DNA of 64,000 nucleotides from Sphingosinicella sp. LHD-64 (GTDB lineage: Bacteria > Pseudomonadota > Alphaproteobacteria > Sphingomonadales > Sphingomonadaceae): positions 248,001 to 312,000 of the forward strand of contig NZ_JAVIFV010000001.1 of NCBI RefSeq assembly GCF_031157375.1. The letters are read 5' to 3'. The notes beneath the pieces are model-generated. The model had not been told where the DNA came from, ran no database searches, and worked only from the letters and a program-made list of their open reading frames with translations. Position numbers and translations under genes: made by a program. Shown piece after piece: positions 48,956 through 56,411 of the stretch; positions within the stretch are counted from its first letter, which is position 1, and the number at the start of each line of letters is the position of its first letter.

Positions 48956-50473
48956 CTATCGGGGCAGCTCTGTCACGGGGCTGTTTGCGGTCTCCGGCGC
49001 GGTCCGTGTCGCGACCGGGCGGATCATCGGCCCGTCGTCCCAATCGTTCCAGCTGCCCGAATAGCGGTTGTAGTTGACGGTCGGGTCGTAGAGCGGGCCG
49101 TCCTCGAGATTGAGGTCCTCCGCTTCGGCCTGGCCCATCGAATTCAGCAGATCGAAACCGGCGACATAGGCGTCGCGGCGGGCCGTCACCAACGCGACCT
49201 GGCTGTTCAGCAATTCCTGCTCGGCATTGAGAACGTCGAGGACGTTGCGGGTGCCGACCGTCTGCTCGGCGCGGGTGCCCTCCAGCGCCAATTCGTTGGC
49301 GGCAACCGCGATCGTGTTCGATTCGATCGCGTCGTTCGCGGCCACATAACGGGCATAGGAGGCGCGGGCGTTGGCGATCACCAGACGTTCGACTCCGATC
49401 GCCTGTTCGAGCAATTGCCCGCGCTGGGCCTGTGCCTGACGCACGCGCGCGCCGGCGGCGCCGCCCTGATAGAGCGGCACGCTGAGCGTGAGGCCCACGC
49501 CCGCGCTGGTCGTATTCTCGGGAACCAGACCGCCACCGCCGCCGACATTGATGTTGTTGGTGCCGAGCGAGTCCGAATAGCGGATGCTGCTCACGCCGGA
49601 GATCAGCGGCAGGCGCTCGCCACGCGCGGCGCGCACGTCGAAGCCGGCCGCCCGCGCCTGGGCCGCGATCGAGGCGAGGTCGGCATTGTTGGCGAGCGCG
49701 ACCTCCATCGCCTGCCCAGGGGCGCCCGGCAGGCTCGGCAGCGGCGGCGGCGGCTGGAGGTCGCCCGGCGCGACGCCGATCACCCGCTCGTAATTTTCCT
49801 CGCTGGTCTCGAGCGTCCCCTCGGCGATGGCGAGATTGCTGCGGGCAAGCGCGAGGCGGGCCTCGGACTGCGCCACGTCGGTGCGGGTAAGATCCCCGAC
49901 CTCGAACCGGTCGCGATTCGCCTGCAGGTTGGTTTCGAGGACGCGAACCTGATTCTGGTTGAGCTGGACGATCGAACGATCGCGGATCACGTCCATATAG
50001 GCGGCAACCGCCTCGGTGAAGATGTCGCCCTCGGTCGCGCGCAGGTCGGCGCGGCCCGCCTCGACGCGGGTGTTCGCGGCGCGAACCGCGTTGCGGATCG
50101 TCCCTCCGGCAAAGAGCGGGACGCGGACATCGCCGCCGACGTTGAAGTTGCGCTGGTTCTCGCCGAGATTGCGGGTGATCACATCCTGGTTGAAGGCGGC
50201 ATCGCCGTTCACTTGCGGGCGGCCGCGCGCACGGGCCAGCGCCACGCCTTCGTCGAGCCCGCGCAGCGTCTGGCGCTGTGCCATGAGCGTCGGATTGCTG
50301 GCATAGGTACGGACCAGCGCATCGCGCAGGGTCATCGCCGGGCCCGGCGCGGGCGCGGCGGGCGGCAGCGTGGCCGGCATCTGCGCCGGCGCAGCTTGCT
50401 GCTGCGCCAGGGCCGCGCCACTCCAGACCAGTGCGGCCACCCCCGCCGCGGCAAGCAACCGTCCCCGCATCAC
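48956..50473 (-). CDS. tolC: TolC family outer-membrane channel protein
   Basis: A 505-residue outer membrane factor for type I secretion and drug efflux. A signal peptide ends near GAALAQ. Two repeats of the TolC fold are visible: the first has LRDALVRTYASNPTLMAQRQ, the second has VEVALANNADL-like helices; GVGLTLSVPLYQGGAAGARV is the second beta segment. The C-terminus is an extended, mostly polar tail. Start is GTG or the adjacent ATG, with GAGGAG at a suitable distance from both. It is 11 bases downstream of pcm. Confidence 0.95.
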   Translation of the reverse strand: MMRGRLLAAAGVAALVWSGAALAQQQAAPAQMPATLPPAAPAPGPAMTLRDALVRTYASNPTLMAQRQTLRGLDEGVALARARGRPQVNGDAAFNQDVITRNLGENQRNFNVGGDVRVPLFAGGTIRNAVRAANTRVEAGRADLRATEGDIFTEAVAAYMDVIRDRSIVQLNQNQVRVLETNLQANRDRFEVGDLTRTDVAQSEARLALARSNLAIAEGTLETSEENYERVIGVAPGDLQPPPPLPSLPGAPGQAMEVALANNADLASIAAQARAAGFDVRAARGERLPLISGVSSIRYSDSLGTNNINVGGGGGLVPENTTSAGVGLTLSVPLYQGGAAGARVRQAQAQRGQLLEQAIGVERLVIANARASYARYVAANDAIESNTIAVAANELALEGTRAEQTVGTRNVLDVLNAEQELLNSQVALVTARRDAYVAGFDLLNSMGQAEAEDLNLEDGPLYDPTVNYNRYSGSWNDWDDGPMIRPVATRTAPETANSPVTELPR

Positions 50474-50484
50474 CGATTCACTCC

Positions 50485-51135
50485 TCAGAAACTGAACGTC
50501 CGGGGCTTTTCGAAGCCCGGAAGCGCCGCCGCCGCGGCATCTGCATAGGTTGTCACACCGAACGCTCCGGCAACGACCCGCCCGATACCAAGCCGGGTGA
50601 CGCCCTGGTCGATCAGCGCCAGCGCGATCTCTCCGCCGTCCGCGACCTGATCGACGATCGCCTGCGGCACCGCTTCCACGGCACCGTCGATCAGGATGAA
50701 GTCATAAGGGGCGCCGGCGGCATGGCCCTGGTTCAGTGGCCCCTCGACGATCTCGACTCCGGTTCCCGCCAGCGCCGTCCGCGCCGTTGCAGCGAGATCG
50801 CCCGATTCCTCGAGCGCGGTCACGGACGCGACGAGCCGCGCCAGCACCGCGGCCGCATAGCCGGCGCCCGCGCCGATCACGAGCGCGCGTTCCGGTCCGC
50901 GCAGCTTCGCCTCGGTCAGCATCCGACCCAGCGCCATCGGCGGGTTGAGCTGGCGGCCGTCGCCGATCGGCACCAGGGCATCGGCATAGGCGATCGCCTT
51001 GCGGTCCTCGGGCACGAAACGCTCGCGCGCCACCTCACCCATCGCCGCAATCACCCGCGGATCGTTGACCCCGGTGGTGCGGAGCTGGCTCGCCACCATG
51101 GCGCGGCGCATCGGTTCGAAGGCGTGTTCGGTCAT
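50485..51135 (-). CDS. pcm: Protein-L-isoaspartate O-methyltransferase
   Basis: Repairs isoaspartyl residues in aged proteins with S-adenosylmethionine. The 216-residue product has the PIMT opening (FEPMRRAMVASQLRTTGVND), RERFVPEDRKAIAYADALVP, and the SAM-binding motif LVIGAGAGYAAAVLA; the last is degenerate compared with canonical VLEIGTGSGYQ, so catalytic strength is uncertain. The pcm-tolC adjacency is typical of alphaproteobacteria. Confidence 0.88.
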   Translation of the reverse strand: MTEHAFEPMRRAMVASQLRTTGVNDPRVIAAMGEVARERFVPEDRKAIAYADALVPIGDGRQLNPPMALGRMLTEAKLRGPERALVIGAGAGYAAAVLARLVASVTALEESGDLAATARTALAGTGVEIVEGPLNQGHAAGAPYDFILIDGAVEAVPQAIVDQVADGGEIALALIDQGVTRLGIGRVVAGAFGVTTYADAAAAALPGFEKPRTFSF

Positions 51136-51314
51136 CGTCGCGGCTCTACTCGCATAACTGTTTTATTGATGCAATACACTTGTGCGTCTCAGCGGCTTTT
51201 ATCGGCAAGCCGGAAAGAGGCCAAGCGGAAGCGTACGGCGACATGCCGGTCGCTCAGCAAAAGCCGTGCCAGCCCTTTACCGCGACTGAACGGCATAAGG
51301 ATCGGGCCATGACT

Positions 51315-51353
51315 GTCCGAAACCGGACATGGGACCGTCCGATCCCGGACATG
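51315..51353 (+). promoter_or_regulatory. Tandem palindromic operator-like repeats
   Basis: Two 17-base copies, GTCCGAAACCGGACATG (51315-51331) and GTCCGATCCCGGACATG (51337-51353), differ at two central bases and are spaced 22 bases apart, close to two helical turns. Each copy is itself a GTCCG-N4-CGGAC palindrome. They end 35 bases before the GTG start at 51388. This is what paired sites for a dimeric regulator look like; the regulator is unknown. Confidence 0.6.
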
Positions 51354-51387
51354 TCGCGCGCCCGCGCACTTCTGCTATGCGCCCGGT

Positions 51388-52278
51388 GTGACCAGCAGCG
51401 ACATCCAGGACAGGCCGTTCGACCGCGCCCTGCGGCGCCTCCGCCGTGATCGCGCGGCGCGCCTGGGCAGCGAGACGCGCTATCTGCACCGGCGCGCGGC
51501 GGACGAGCTGCTCGAGCGACTCGACCTGGTCACCCGCGACTTCGGCGAGGCACTCGATCTCGGCTGCGGCGACGACTATCTGGGTGCGCAGCTCAGAACG
51601 CGCGGCCTGAACGTCACATCGGCCGACGCCGGTCGCGTTTTCGCCACTGCCGGCATGCAATGCGACGAGGATCGCCTGCCCTTCGCTGACGCGACGTTCG
51701 ACCTCGTCGTCTCGGTCGGCGTGCTCGATACGGTCAACGATCTGCCCGGCGCGCTCACCTTGATCCGACGCGCGCTTCGCCCCGACGGTCTCTTCCTCGC
51801 CGCCTTCTCCGGCGCCGGCAGCCTGCCCCGCCTGCGTGCGGCGATCCGCACGGCCGAGGAGATCGAAGGGAGGGCCGCGGCCCCACGCATCCATCCGCAG
51901 ATCGACGTGCGGGCAGCGGGAGATCTGCTCGGCCGCGCCGGCTTCGCCCTGCCGGTCGCCGACGTCGAAGAGGTAACGGTGCGCTACGGTTCGCTGATGA
52001 CGCTCATCGGCGATCTTCGCGGCATGGCGGCGACGAACATGCTGGCGGAACGGTCGCGTCTGCCGCTGACGCGCCTCGGGCTCGCTGCCGCGGCGGCCGC
52101 ATTCGAAGGCGCAGGCGATCCGGACGGCAAGGCCGGGGAACGCTTCTCGATTCTGTATCTGAGCGGTTGGGCGCCCGCCCCGGATCAGCCCCGGCCGGCA
52201 CGACGCGGCAGCGCGGTGGCGTCGCTCGTCGATGCGCTCAAGCCGCCACGCGCTGCGGCGCCAGGCCGGCGGAACTGA
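51388..52278 (+). CDS. SAM-dependent methyltransferase-fold protein (NDUFAF5-like)
   Basis: A 296-residue class I methyltransferase-fold protein. Motif I is ALDLGCGDDYLGAQL (about residue 54), the following acidic strand is VTSADAGR, and LPFADATFDLVVSVGVLDTV is motif IV. The late GSLMTLIGDLRGMAATNMLA segment matches the mitochondrial NDUFAF5 group, which hydroxylates an Arg in complex I assembly; most bacterial members are untested. The start is GTG at 51388. Paired palindromes lie 35 bases upstream. Its last 41 bases overlap the convergent GT87 gene. Confidence 0.85.
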   Translation: MTSSDIQDRPFDRALRRLRRDRAARLGSETRYLHRRAADELLERLDLVTRDFGEALDLGCGDDYLGAQLRTRGLNVTSADAGRVFATAGMQCDEDRLPFADATFDLVVSVGVLDTVNDLPGALTLIRRALRPDGLFLAAFSGAGSLPRLRAAIRTAEEIEGRAAAPRIHPQIDVRAAGDLLGRAGFALPVADVEEVTVRYGSLMTLIGDLRGMAATNMLAERSRLPLTRLGLAAAAAAFEGAGDPDGKAGERFSILYLSGWAPAPDQPRPARRGSAVASLVDALKPPRAAAPGRRN

Positions 52279-53416
52279 GCGACTCGGTATCCGGCCGCGC
52301 GCGCCGCCAGACGCGGCGGCAAACGAGTGCGAACAGGCCAAGTGCGGCAAGCGGCGCGACATTGACCGGCAGGTCCCCGGTCCAGTTCTGGAGGAAGGCC
52401 ATCAGCGCGATGATCCAGATCGGGACGAGCAGAGGCCGGTCGCGCGCCGTTTCCGCCAGCCACAGGAACGGGATCACCAGGATGATCGCGTCGTAGCTGT
52501 AGAGATAGGGACTGGCGAGCGCCGTCGCGGCGGCAAGACTCGCCGCCCGCGGGCCGAGATCGGTGGTTCGCCGCCAGACGGCGCAGGCGGCGAGCGTGAC
52601 GACGACGGCGACAAGGAAATGCGCGACCAGCGCGACCATGTGGGCGGTCCCGGCCAGGCGCAGCGCGGCATAGACGCTCGCCATCTTGTTCCAGCCGGTG
52701 AGTCCTTCGGTGGCGATCGACGCGTAGAGCGGGGCTTGCGCAATCCAGGCCTCGTAGGATCCCATCCCGAACAGGACGACGCCGATCAGAAGGACTCCCA
52801 TCGTAGACATCGCCGCCCCCGCGATGGCGCGCCATTCCCGGGCGGCGAGCAATGCGAAGGGGAGCACCAGGCCGAGCTGCGGCTTGAGGATCAGGATTCC
52901 GAGCAAGGCGCCGCCGATCAGGGGGCGCTTCGGCAGCAGCGCCAGGCCGGCTGCGAGCAGGCCGCACAGGATGAAGCCGACCTGGCCGATGATCGCGTTG
53001 GTGAGGACCGGCGGAAATGCGGCGGCGGCGAGACCCGCGCGCGGGGCGAGGGTGCGCAGGCACAGCAGGTAGAAGGTCAGCGTCGCGACGACCCAGCACA
53101 GCAGGGCGGGCACATAGGGGAGCAGGCTGAACGGCGCGGCGAGGATCAGGAACGGCGGGGGATAGGGAAAGGGCATGTCCCCGCGCATCGCCACGCCCTG
53201 CTCCTCCACCGCGCGATGGACGGCAACGTCGTAGGCGGCGGCCGGATTCCCGTCGAGCGCGAGGATGCCGGCCGCCCAGAAGCTGACGAAGTCGGATGGG
53301 TAGGGATTGGTGACCTGGGTGGCGAGCGCGAGCGTCGCGACGAACAGGAAGAGCAGTACGACCGGCTTCACCGCGCGTGCGAACCGGCCATAGATGCTCT
53401 CGTCGACCAGCGGCAT
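52238..53416 (-). CDS. GT87-type polyprenol-linked glycosyltransferase (membrane protein)
   Basis: A 392-residue integral membrane protein with about ten helices of the GT87/DUF2029 family, which transfer mannose or other sugars from polyprenyl carriers. The N-terminal loop after helix 1 has NPYPSDFVSFWAAG with the catalytic-type Asp; PFPYPPPFLILAAPFSLLPY and ILKPQLGLVLPFALL follow as in relatives. Its 3' end overlaps the methyltransferase-fold gene by 41 bases. The sugar and acceptor cannot be inferred. Confidence 0.88.
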   Translation of the reverse strand: MPLVDESIYGRFARAVKPVVLLFLFVATLALATQVTNPYPSDFVSFWAAGILALDGNPAAAYDVAVHRAVEEQGVAMRGDMPFPYPPPFLILAAPFSLLPYVPALLCWVVATLTFYLLCLRTLAPRAGLAAAAFPPVLTNAIIGQVGFILCGLLAAGLALLPKRPLIGGALLGILILKPQLGLVLPFALLAAREWRAIAGAAMSTMGVLLIGVVLFGMGSYEAWIAQAPLYASIATEGLTGWNKMASVYAALRLAGTAHMVALVAHFLVAVVVTLAACAVWRRTTDLGPRAASLAAATALASPYLYSYDAIILVIPFLWLAETARDRPLLVPIWIIALMAFLQNWTGDLPVNVAPLAALGLFALVCRRVWRRARPDTESLSSAGLAPQRVAA

Positions 53417-53464
53417 GCGCGGGCTCCTTTCGGTGCCCTGCTACGGATGTTTGGTTTACAAAGG

Positions 53465-53907
53465 CTAACGCTGATCGGGCGGGCGCGGCCCGGCGGGAGG
53501 CCCGAGCAAGGCCTCGAGCAACCCGATCAGGGGCGCGTCCGCCGGCGGCATGGCGATTTCCGGCATGTCGCGGGTCCGTTCCCAGCGAAGAGCGCTGGCG
53601 TCCAGCGCCCGGGGCTGGCCGCGCCAGTCGCGGCATATGTAGAGCAGCAGCACCATATGGCGCGCGCCCATCGGAGCGCTGGCGAAGCAGGCCGGCATCA
53701 GCTCGGCCGGATCGACCTGGATTCCCAGTTCCTCCTCCAGCTCGCGCACCAGGGCAGCTTCGGGCGTTTCCTCCGGCTCCACCTTTCCGCCGGGAAACTC
53801 CCAGAGCCCGGCCATCGACCGCGCCGGCGCGCGCTGCTGGAGCAGGACCCGCCCTTCCCCATCGACGAGCGCTGCGGCGACGACCGTCATTGTCGGGTTT
53901 TTTTGCA
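53465..53907 (-). CDS. mutT: 8-oxo-dGTP diphosphatase (MutT/Nudix)
   Basis: A Nudix hydrolase of 147 residues that removes oxidised dGTP. The Nudix box is complete (GKVEPEE, TPEAALV, RELEEELGI; pattern GX5EX7REUXEEXGU). A GTG at 53907 (VQKNPTMTVVAAALVDG) is chosen over the ATG at 53889 because GGAG lies eight bases before it. It is divergent from the flp genes and 48 bases downstream of the GT87 start. Confidence 0.92.
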
Positions 53908-54002
53908 CAGGGCGTTCTCCAGGTAGGATTCCGTTAACGACACAGGGTTTAGCGCCCTCGCCAAATCGGCGCATTTTCGTGCGTGGGATGGGGATCGAAG
54001 CG

Positions 54003-54170
54003 ATGCGGCTTTTCACCGACATCCGCAAGGACAGGCGCGGCGCGACGGCAGTCGAATACGCGATCATCCTGGCGATGGTCTTCCTGGCGATCGCCACGGC
54101 CGTGTCCGCCGTCGGCGTGACCACGGCGGGCATCTGGAACAATGTCGCCGATGCCTGGCCGGACGCCTGA
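54003..54170 (+). CDS. flp: Flp-type pilin (first copy)
   Basis: A 55-residue Flp/Fap pilin. The short basic leader MRLFTDIRKDRRG is cut after the Gly, leaving ATAVEYAII; the conserved Glu of the mature N-terminus is present (residue 5 after cleavage), followed by a hydrophobic helix LAMVFLAIATAV. Flp subunits form tight-adherence pili. Upstream ATGs at 53979 and 53988 in the same frame are possible starts. No tad/cpa machinery genes are in the window. Confidence 0.88.
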   Translation: MRLFTDIRKDRRGATAVEYAIILAMVFLAIATAVSAVGVTTAGIWNNVADAWPDA

Positions 54171-54291
54171 GCATTAAATCTTTGGCAACTTCCTTGCCCT
54201 AGGACGAACCAAGCTGACCCCAAGATTGCCAAGCGCGGGCGGCCTGGAAGTGTGGACTTCCAACATGGAATTGGAACCAAGGAGACCGGAA

Positions 54292-54456
54292 ATGCAGTTC
54301 ATTCGCAAGATGATCAAGGACACCAAGGGCGCGACCGCCATCGAATATGGCCTGATTGCCGCCCTCATCGCCGTTGCGGCCATCACCGCGATGGGCGCCC
54401 TGGGCAACACGCTCAGCAACACCTTCAACGAGGTCGAGAGCGAGATGTCGAAGTAA
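54292..54456 (+). CDS. flp: Flp-type pilin (second copy)
   Basis: A 54-residue Flp pilin starting MQFIRKMIKDTKGATAIEYG, with the Gly cleavage site, the Glu five residues later, the hydrophobic helix LIAALIAVAAITAMGALG and a short polar C-terminus. CAAGGAGACCGGAA precedes the ATG. It lies 121 bases after the first copy and differs from it in sequence, so the two are paralogues, not a recent tandem copy. A strong terminator follows. Confidence 0.93.
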   Translation: MQFIRKMIKDTKGATAIEYGLIAALIAVAAITAMGALGNTLSNTFNEVESEMSK

Positions 54457-54481
54457 GCCTTCGACTTCGTTCAAAAGGATC

Positions 54482-54526
54482 GGGCGGCGGGACTTGGGTT
54501 CCGCCGCCCTTTCTTTTTCTTCTTTT
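54482..54526 (+). terminator. Intrinsic terminator after the flp genes
   Basis: GGGCGGCGG (54482-54490) pairs with CCGCCGCCC (54501-54509) around a ten-base loop and runs into a T-rich tract (TTTCTTTTTCTTCTTTT). It ends the plus-strand flp transcript just before the accA stop codon on the other strand. Confidence 0.9.
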
Positions 54527-54529
54527 GCT

Positions 54530-55471
54530 TCAGGCGATGGCGAGGAATTTCTCGCGACGGGCAGCGCGAACCGCGTCGCGTTCGAGCGGCGCCAGCGCAT
54601 CGAGCTCCTCGCCGAGCGCGACGCCGAGCATGGCGATCGCCTGTGCCCCGTCGCGATGGGCCCCGCCGATCGGCTCGGGCACGATCCGGTCGACGACGCC
54701 GAGCTGGGCGAGATCGCCCGCGGTCACCTTCATCGCCTCGGCCGCGTCGGCCGCCTTCTCGGCCGTGCGCCAGAGGATCGAGGCGCAGCCCTCCGGCGAG
54801 ATCACCGAATAGATGCTGTGCTCCAGCATGAGCACGCGGTTGGCGGCGGCGATCGCGATCGCGCCGCCCGAGCCCCCTTCCCCGACGATCGCCGCGACCA
54901 TCGGCACGCCGAGCGCCAGGCATTGCTCGGTCGAGCGGGCGATCGCCTCGGCCTGGCCGCGCTCCTCGGCCTGGACGCCCGGAAAGGCGCCGGCGGTGTC
55001 GACCAGGGTGACGACCGGCAGCCCGAACCGGTCGGCGATCTCCATCAGGCGGATCGCCTTGCGATAGCCCTCCGGCCGCGCCATGCCGAAATTGTGCCTG
55101 AGGCGGCTCGCCGTATCGTCGCCCTTCTCGTGGCCGATCAGGACGATGCGGCGCCCGCCCAGCCTGCCGAGGCCGCCGACGATCGCCTCGTCCTCGCCGA
55201 ACGCGCGGTCGCCGGCGAGCGGCACGAAATCCTCGATGAGACCGGCGACATAATTCTTGAAATGCGGCCGGTCCGGGTGACGGGCGACCTGAGTCTTCTG
55301 CCAGGGCGTGAGCTTCGCATAGGTGTCGCGCAGCAGCTTGCCGGCGCGCTCCTCGAGGCGCGCGATCTCGGCCTCGATATTGGGCTCGCTCGCCGACGCG
55401 GTGTCCCGAAGCTCGGCGATCCGCGCTTCCAGCTCGGCGATCGGCTTCTCGAAATCCAGATAGGTGGCCAT
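54530..55471 (-). CDS. accA: Acetyl-CoA carboxylase carboxyltransferase subunit alpha
   Basis: Alpha subunit of the carboxyltransferase that makes malonyl-CoA for fatty acid synthesis. The 313-residue chain has the opening coiled region ([19 protein letters not shown]), [18 protein letters not shown], and the crotonase-fold glycine loop [20 protein letters not shown] with [11 protein letters not shown]. Length is normal. It is preceded by xerD on the same strand by 12 bases, so the two form a unit with the upstream exported-protein gene. Confidence 0.97.
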   Translation of the reverse strand: MATYLDFEKPIAELEARIAELRDTASASEPNIEAEIARLEERAGKLLRDTYAKLTPWQKTQVARHPDRPHFKNYVAGLIEDFVPLAGDRAFGEDEAIVGGLGRLGGRRIVLIGHEKGDDTASRLRHNFGMARPEGYRKAIRLMEIADRFGLPVVTLVDTAGAFPGVQAEERGQAEAIARSTEQCLALGVPMVAAIVGEGGSGGAIAIAAANRVLMLEHSIYSVISPEGCASILWRTAEKAADAAEAMKVTAGDLAQLGVVDRIVPEPIGGAHRDGAQAIAMLGVALGEELDALAPLERDAVRAARREKFLAIA

Positions 55472-55483
55472 TGGCGCGCGGAG

Positions 55484-56407
55484 TTAGGGCTGCTTCGCGT
55501 CCGCGTCAACGCGCGCGGCGCTCCGCGGCGGCGCATCGGCCAGCGGATGGCGGCTGTTCACCAGCTCGATCAGCCGGCGCGAATCGACATGGGTGTAGAT
55601 CTGCGTGGTCGCGATGTCGGCGTGGCCGAGCAGCATCTGGACGGCGCGCAGATCGGCGCCGCCTTCGAGGAGATGGGTGGCGAAGGCATGACGCAGGACA
55701 TGCGGGCTGATCCGCTCGGGCGGAATGCCGGCCGCCGCGGCGAGCTCGCGGACGAGCTGGTACAGGCGCACGCGGCTCAGATGCTTCCTGCCGGACGGGA
55801 AGAGCCAGAGCGAGTCGCGCGGCACCTGCGCGGCCCATTCGGCAACCGCGGCGCGGGCACGGTCCGAGATCGGCACGAGCCGCTCGCGGCCGCCCTTGCC
55901 GGCGAGGATGAGGAAGGGTTTGTCGGGCGAAACAGCATTGCGCGGCAGCGACACGAGTTCGGTGGCGCGCAGGCCCGAACCATAGAGCAGCTCGATCAGG
56001 GCAGAGAGGCGCAGCGCTGCCGTGCCCCCCTCCCCCTTGCGCCGCTCGATCTCGGCGAAGAGGGCATCGACGGCACGATGGTCGAGCACCCTGGGCAGCG
56101 GCCGCTCGGTGCCCGGCCGCGGCAGCGCGCTGGAGGGATCGTCGGCGCGGAAGCCCTCATCCTGGAGGAACGCGAAGAAGCGTCGCAGCGCCGCCGCCTT
56201 GCGCGCCACCGTGGCACGCTTGAGCGGCATCCACGCTTCGGCGAGCCCGTGCAGCGCCTCCGGCCTGGCCTCTGCGAGTCGCCCTTCGAGCAGCGCCGAC
56301 GCGCCTTCGAGATCGCGGCCATAGGCCAGCAGCGTGTTGCGCGCCGCCCCGGCCTCGGCCGCCATCATCTCGAGGAAGGCGCCGATGAGCTGCCGGTCCT
56401 CCGACAC
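55484..56407 (-). CDS. xerD: Site-specific tyrosine recombinase XerD
   Basis: Tyrosine recombinase resolving chromosome dimers at dif with XerC. The 307 residues contain the core-binding domain and catalytic set: Arg in GSGLRATEL, Lys in GKGGRERLVP, HVLRHAFATHLL (His-x2-Arg), LGHADIATTQIYTH with the Tyr nucleophile. It reads as the housekeeping XerD type, not a phage integrase, and sits in a conserved accA neighbourhood. Only four bases separate it from the stop of the upstream gene. Confidence 0.94.
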   Translation of the reverse strand: MSEDRQLIGAFLEMMAAEAGAARNTLLAYGRDLEGASALLEGRLAEARPEALHGLAEAWMPLKRATVARKAAALRRFFAFLQDEGFRADDPSSALPRPGTERPLPRVLDHRAVDALFAEIERRKGEGGTAALRLSALIELLYGSGLRATELVSLPRNAVSPDKPFLILAGKGGRERLVPISDRARAAVAEWAAQVPRDSLWLFPSGRKHLSRVRLYQLVRELAAAAGIPPERISPHVLRHAFATHLLEGGADLRAVQMLLGHADIATTQIYTHVDSRRLIELVNSRHPLADAPPRSAARVDADAKQP

Positions 56408-56411
56408 CGGA

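Noticed and set aside
51315-51353. Tandem repeats considered as a CRISPR remnant
   Set aside because: Only two copies with a 5-base gap; no spacer-length intervals and no cas genes. An operator pair fits better.
55484-56407. Tyrosine recombinase considered as a phage or island integrase
   Set aside because: Sequence and context (with accA) fit housekeeping XerD, and no tRNA-linked attachment site or phage genes are near.
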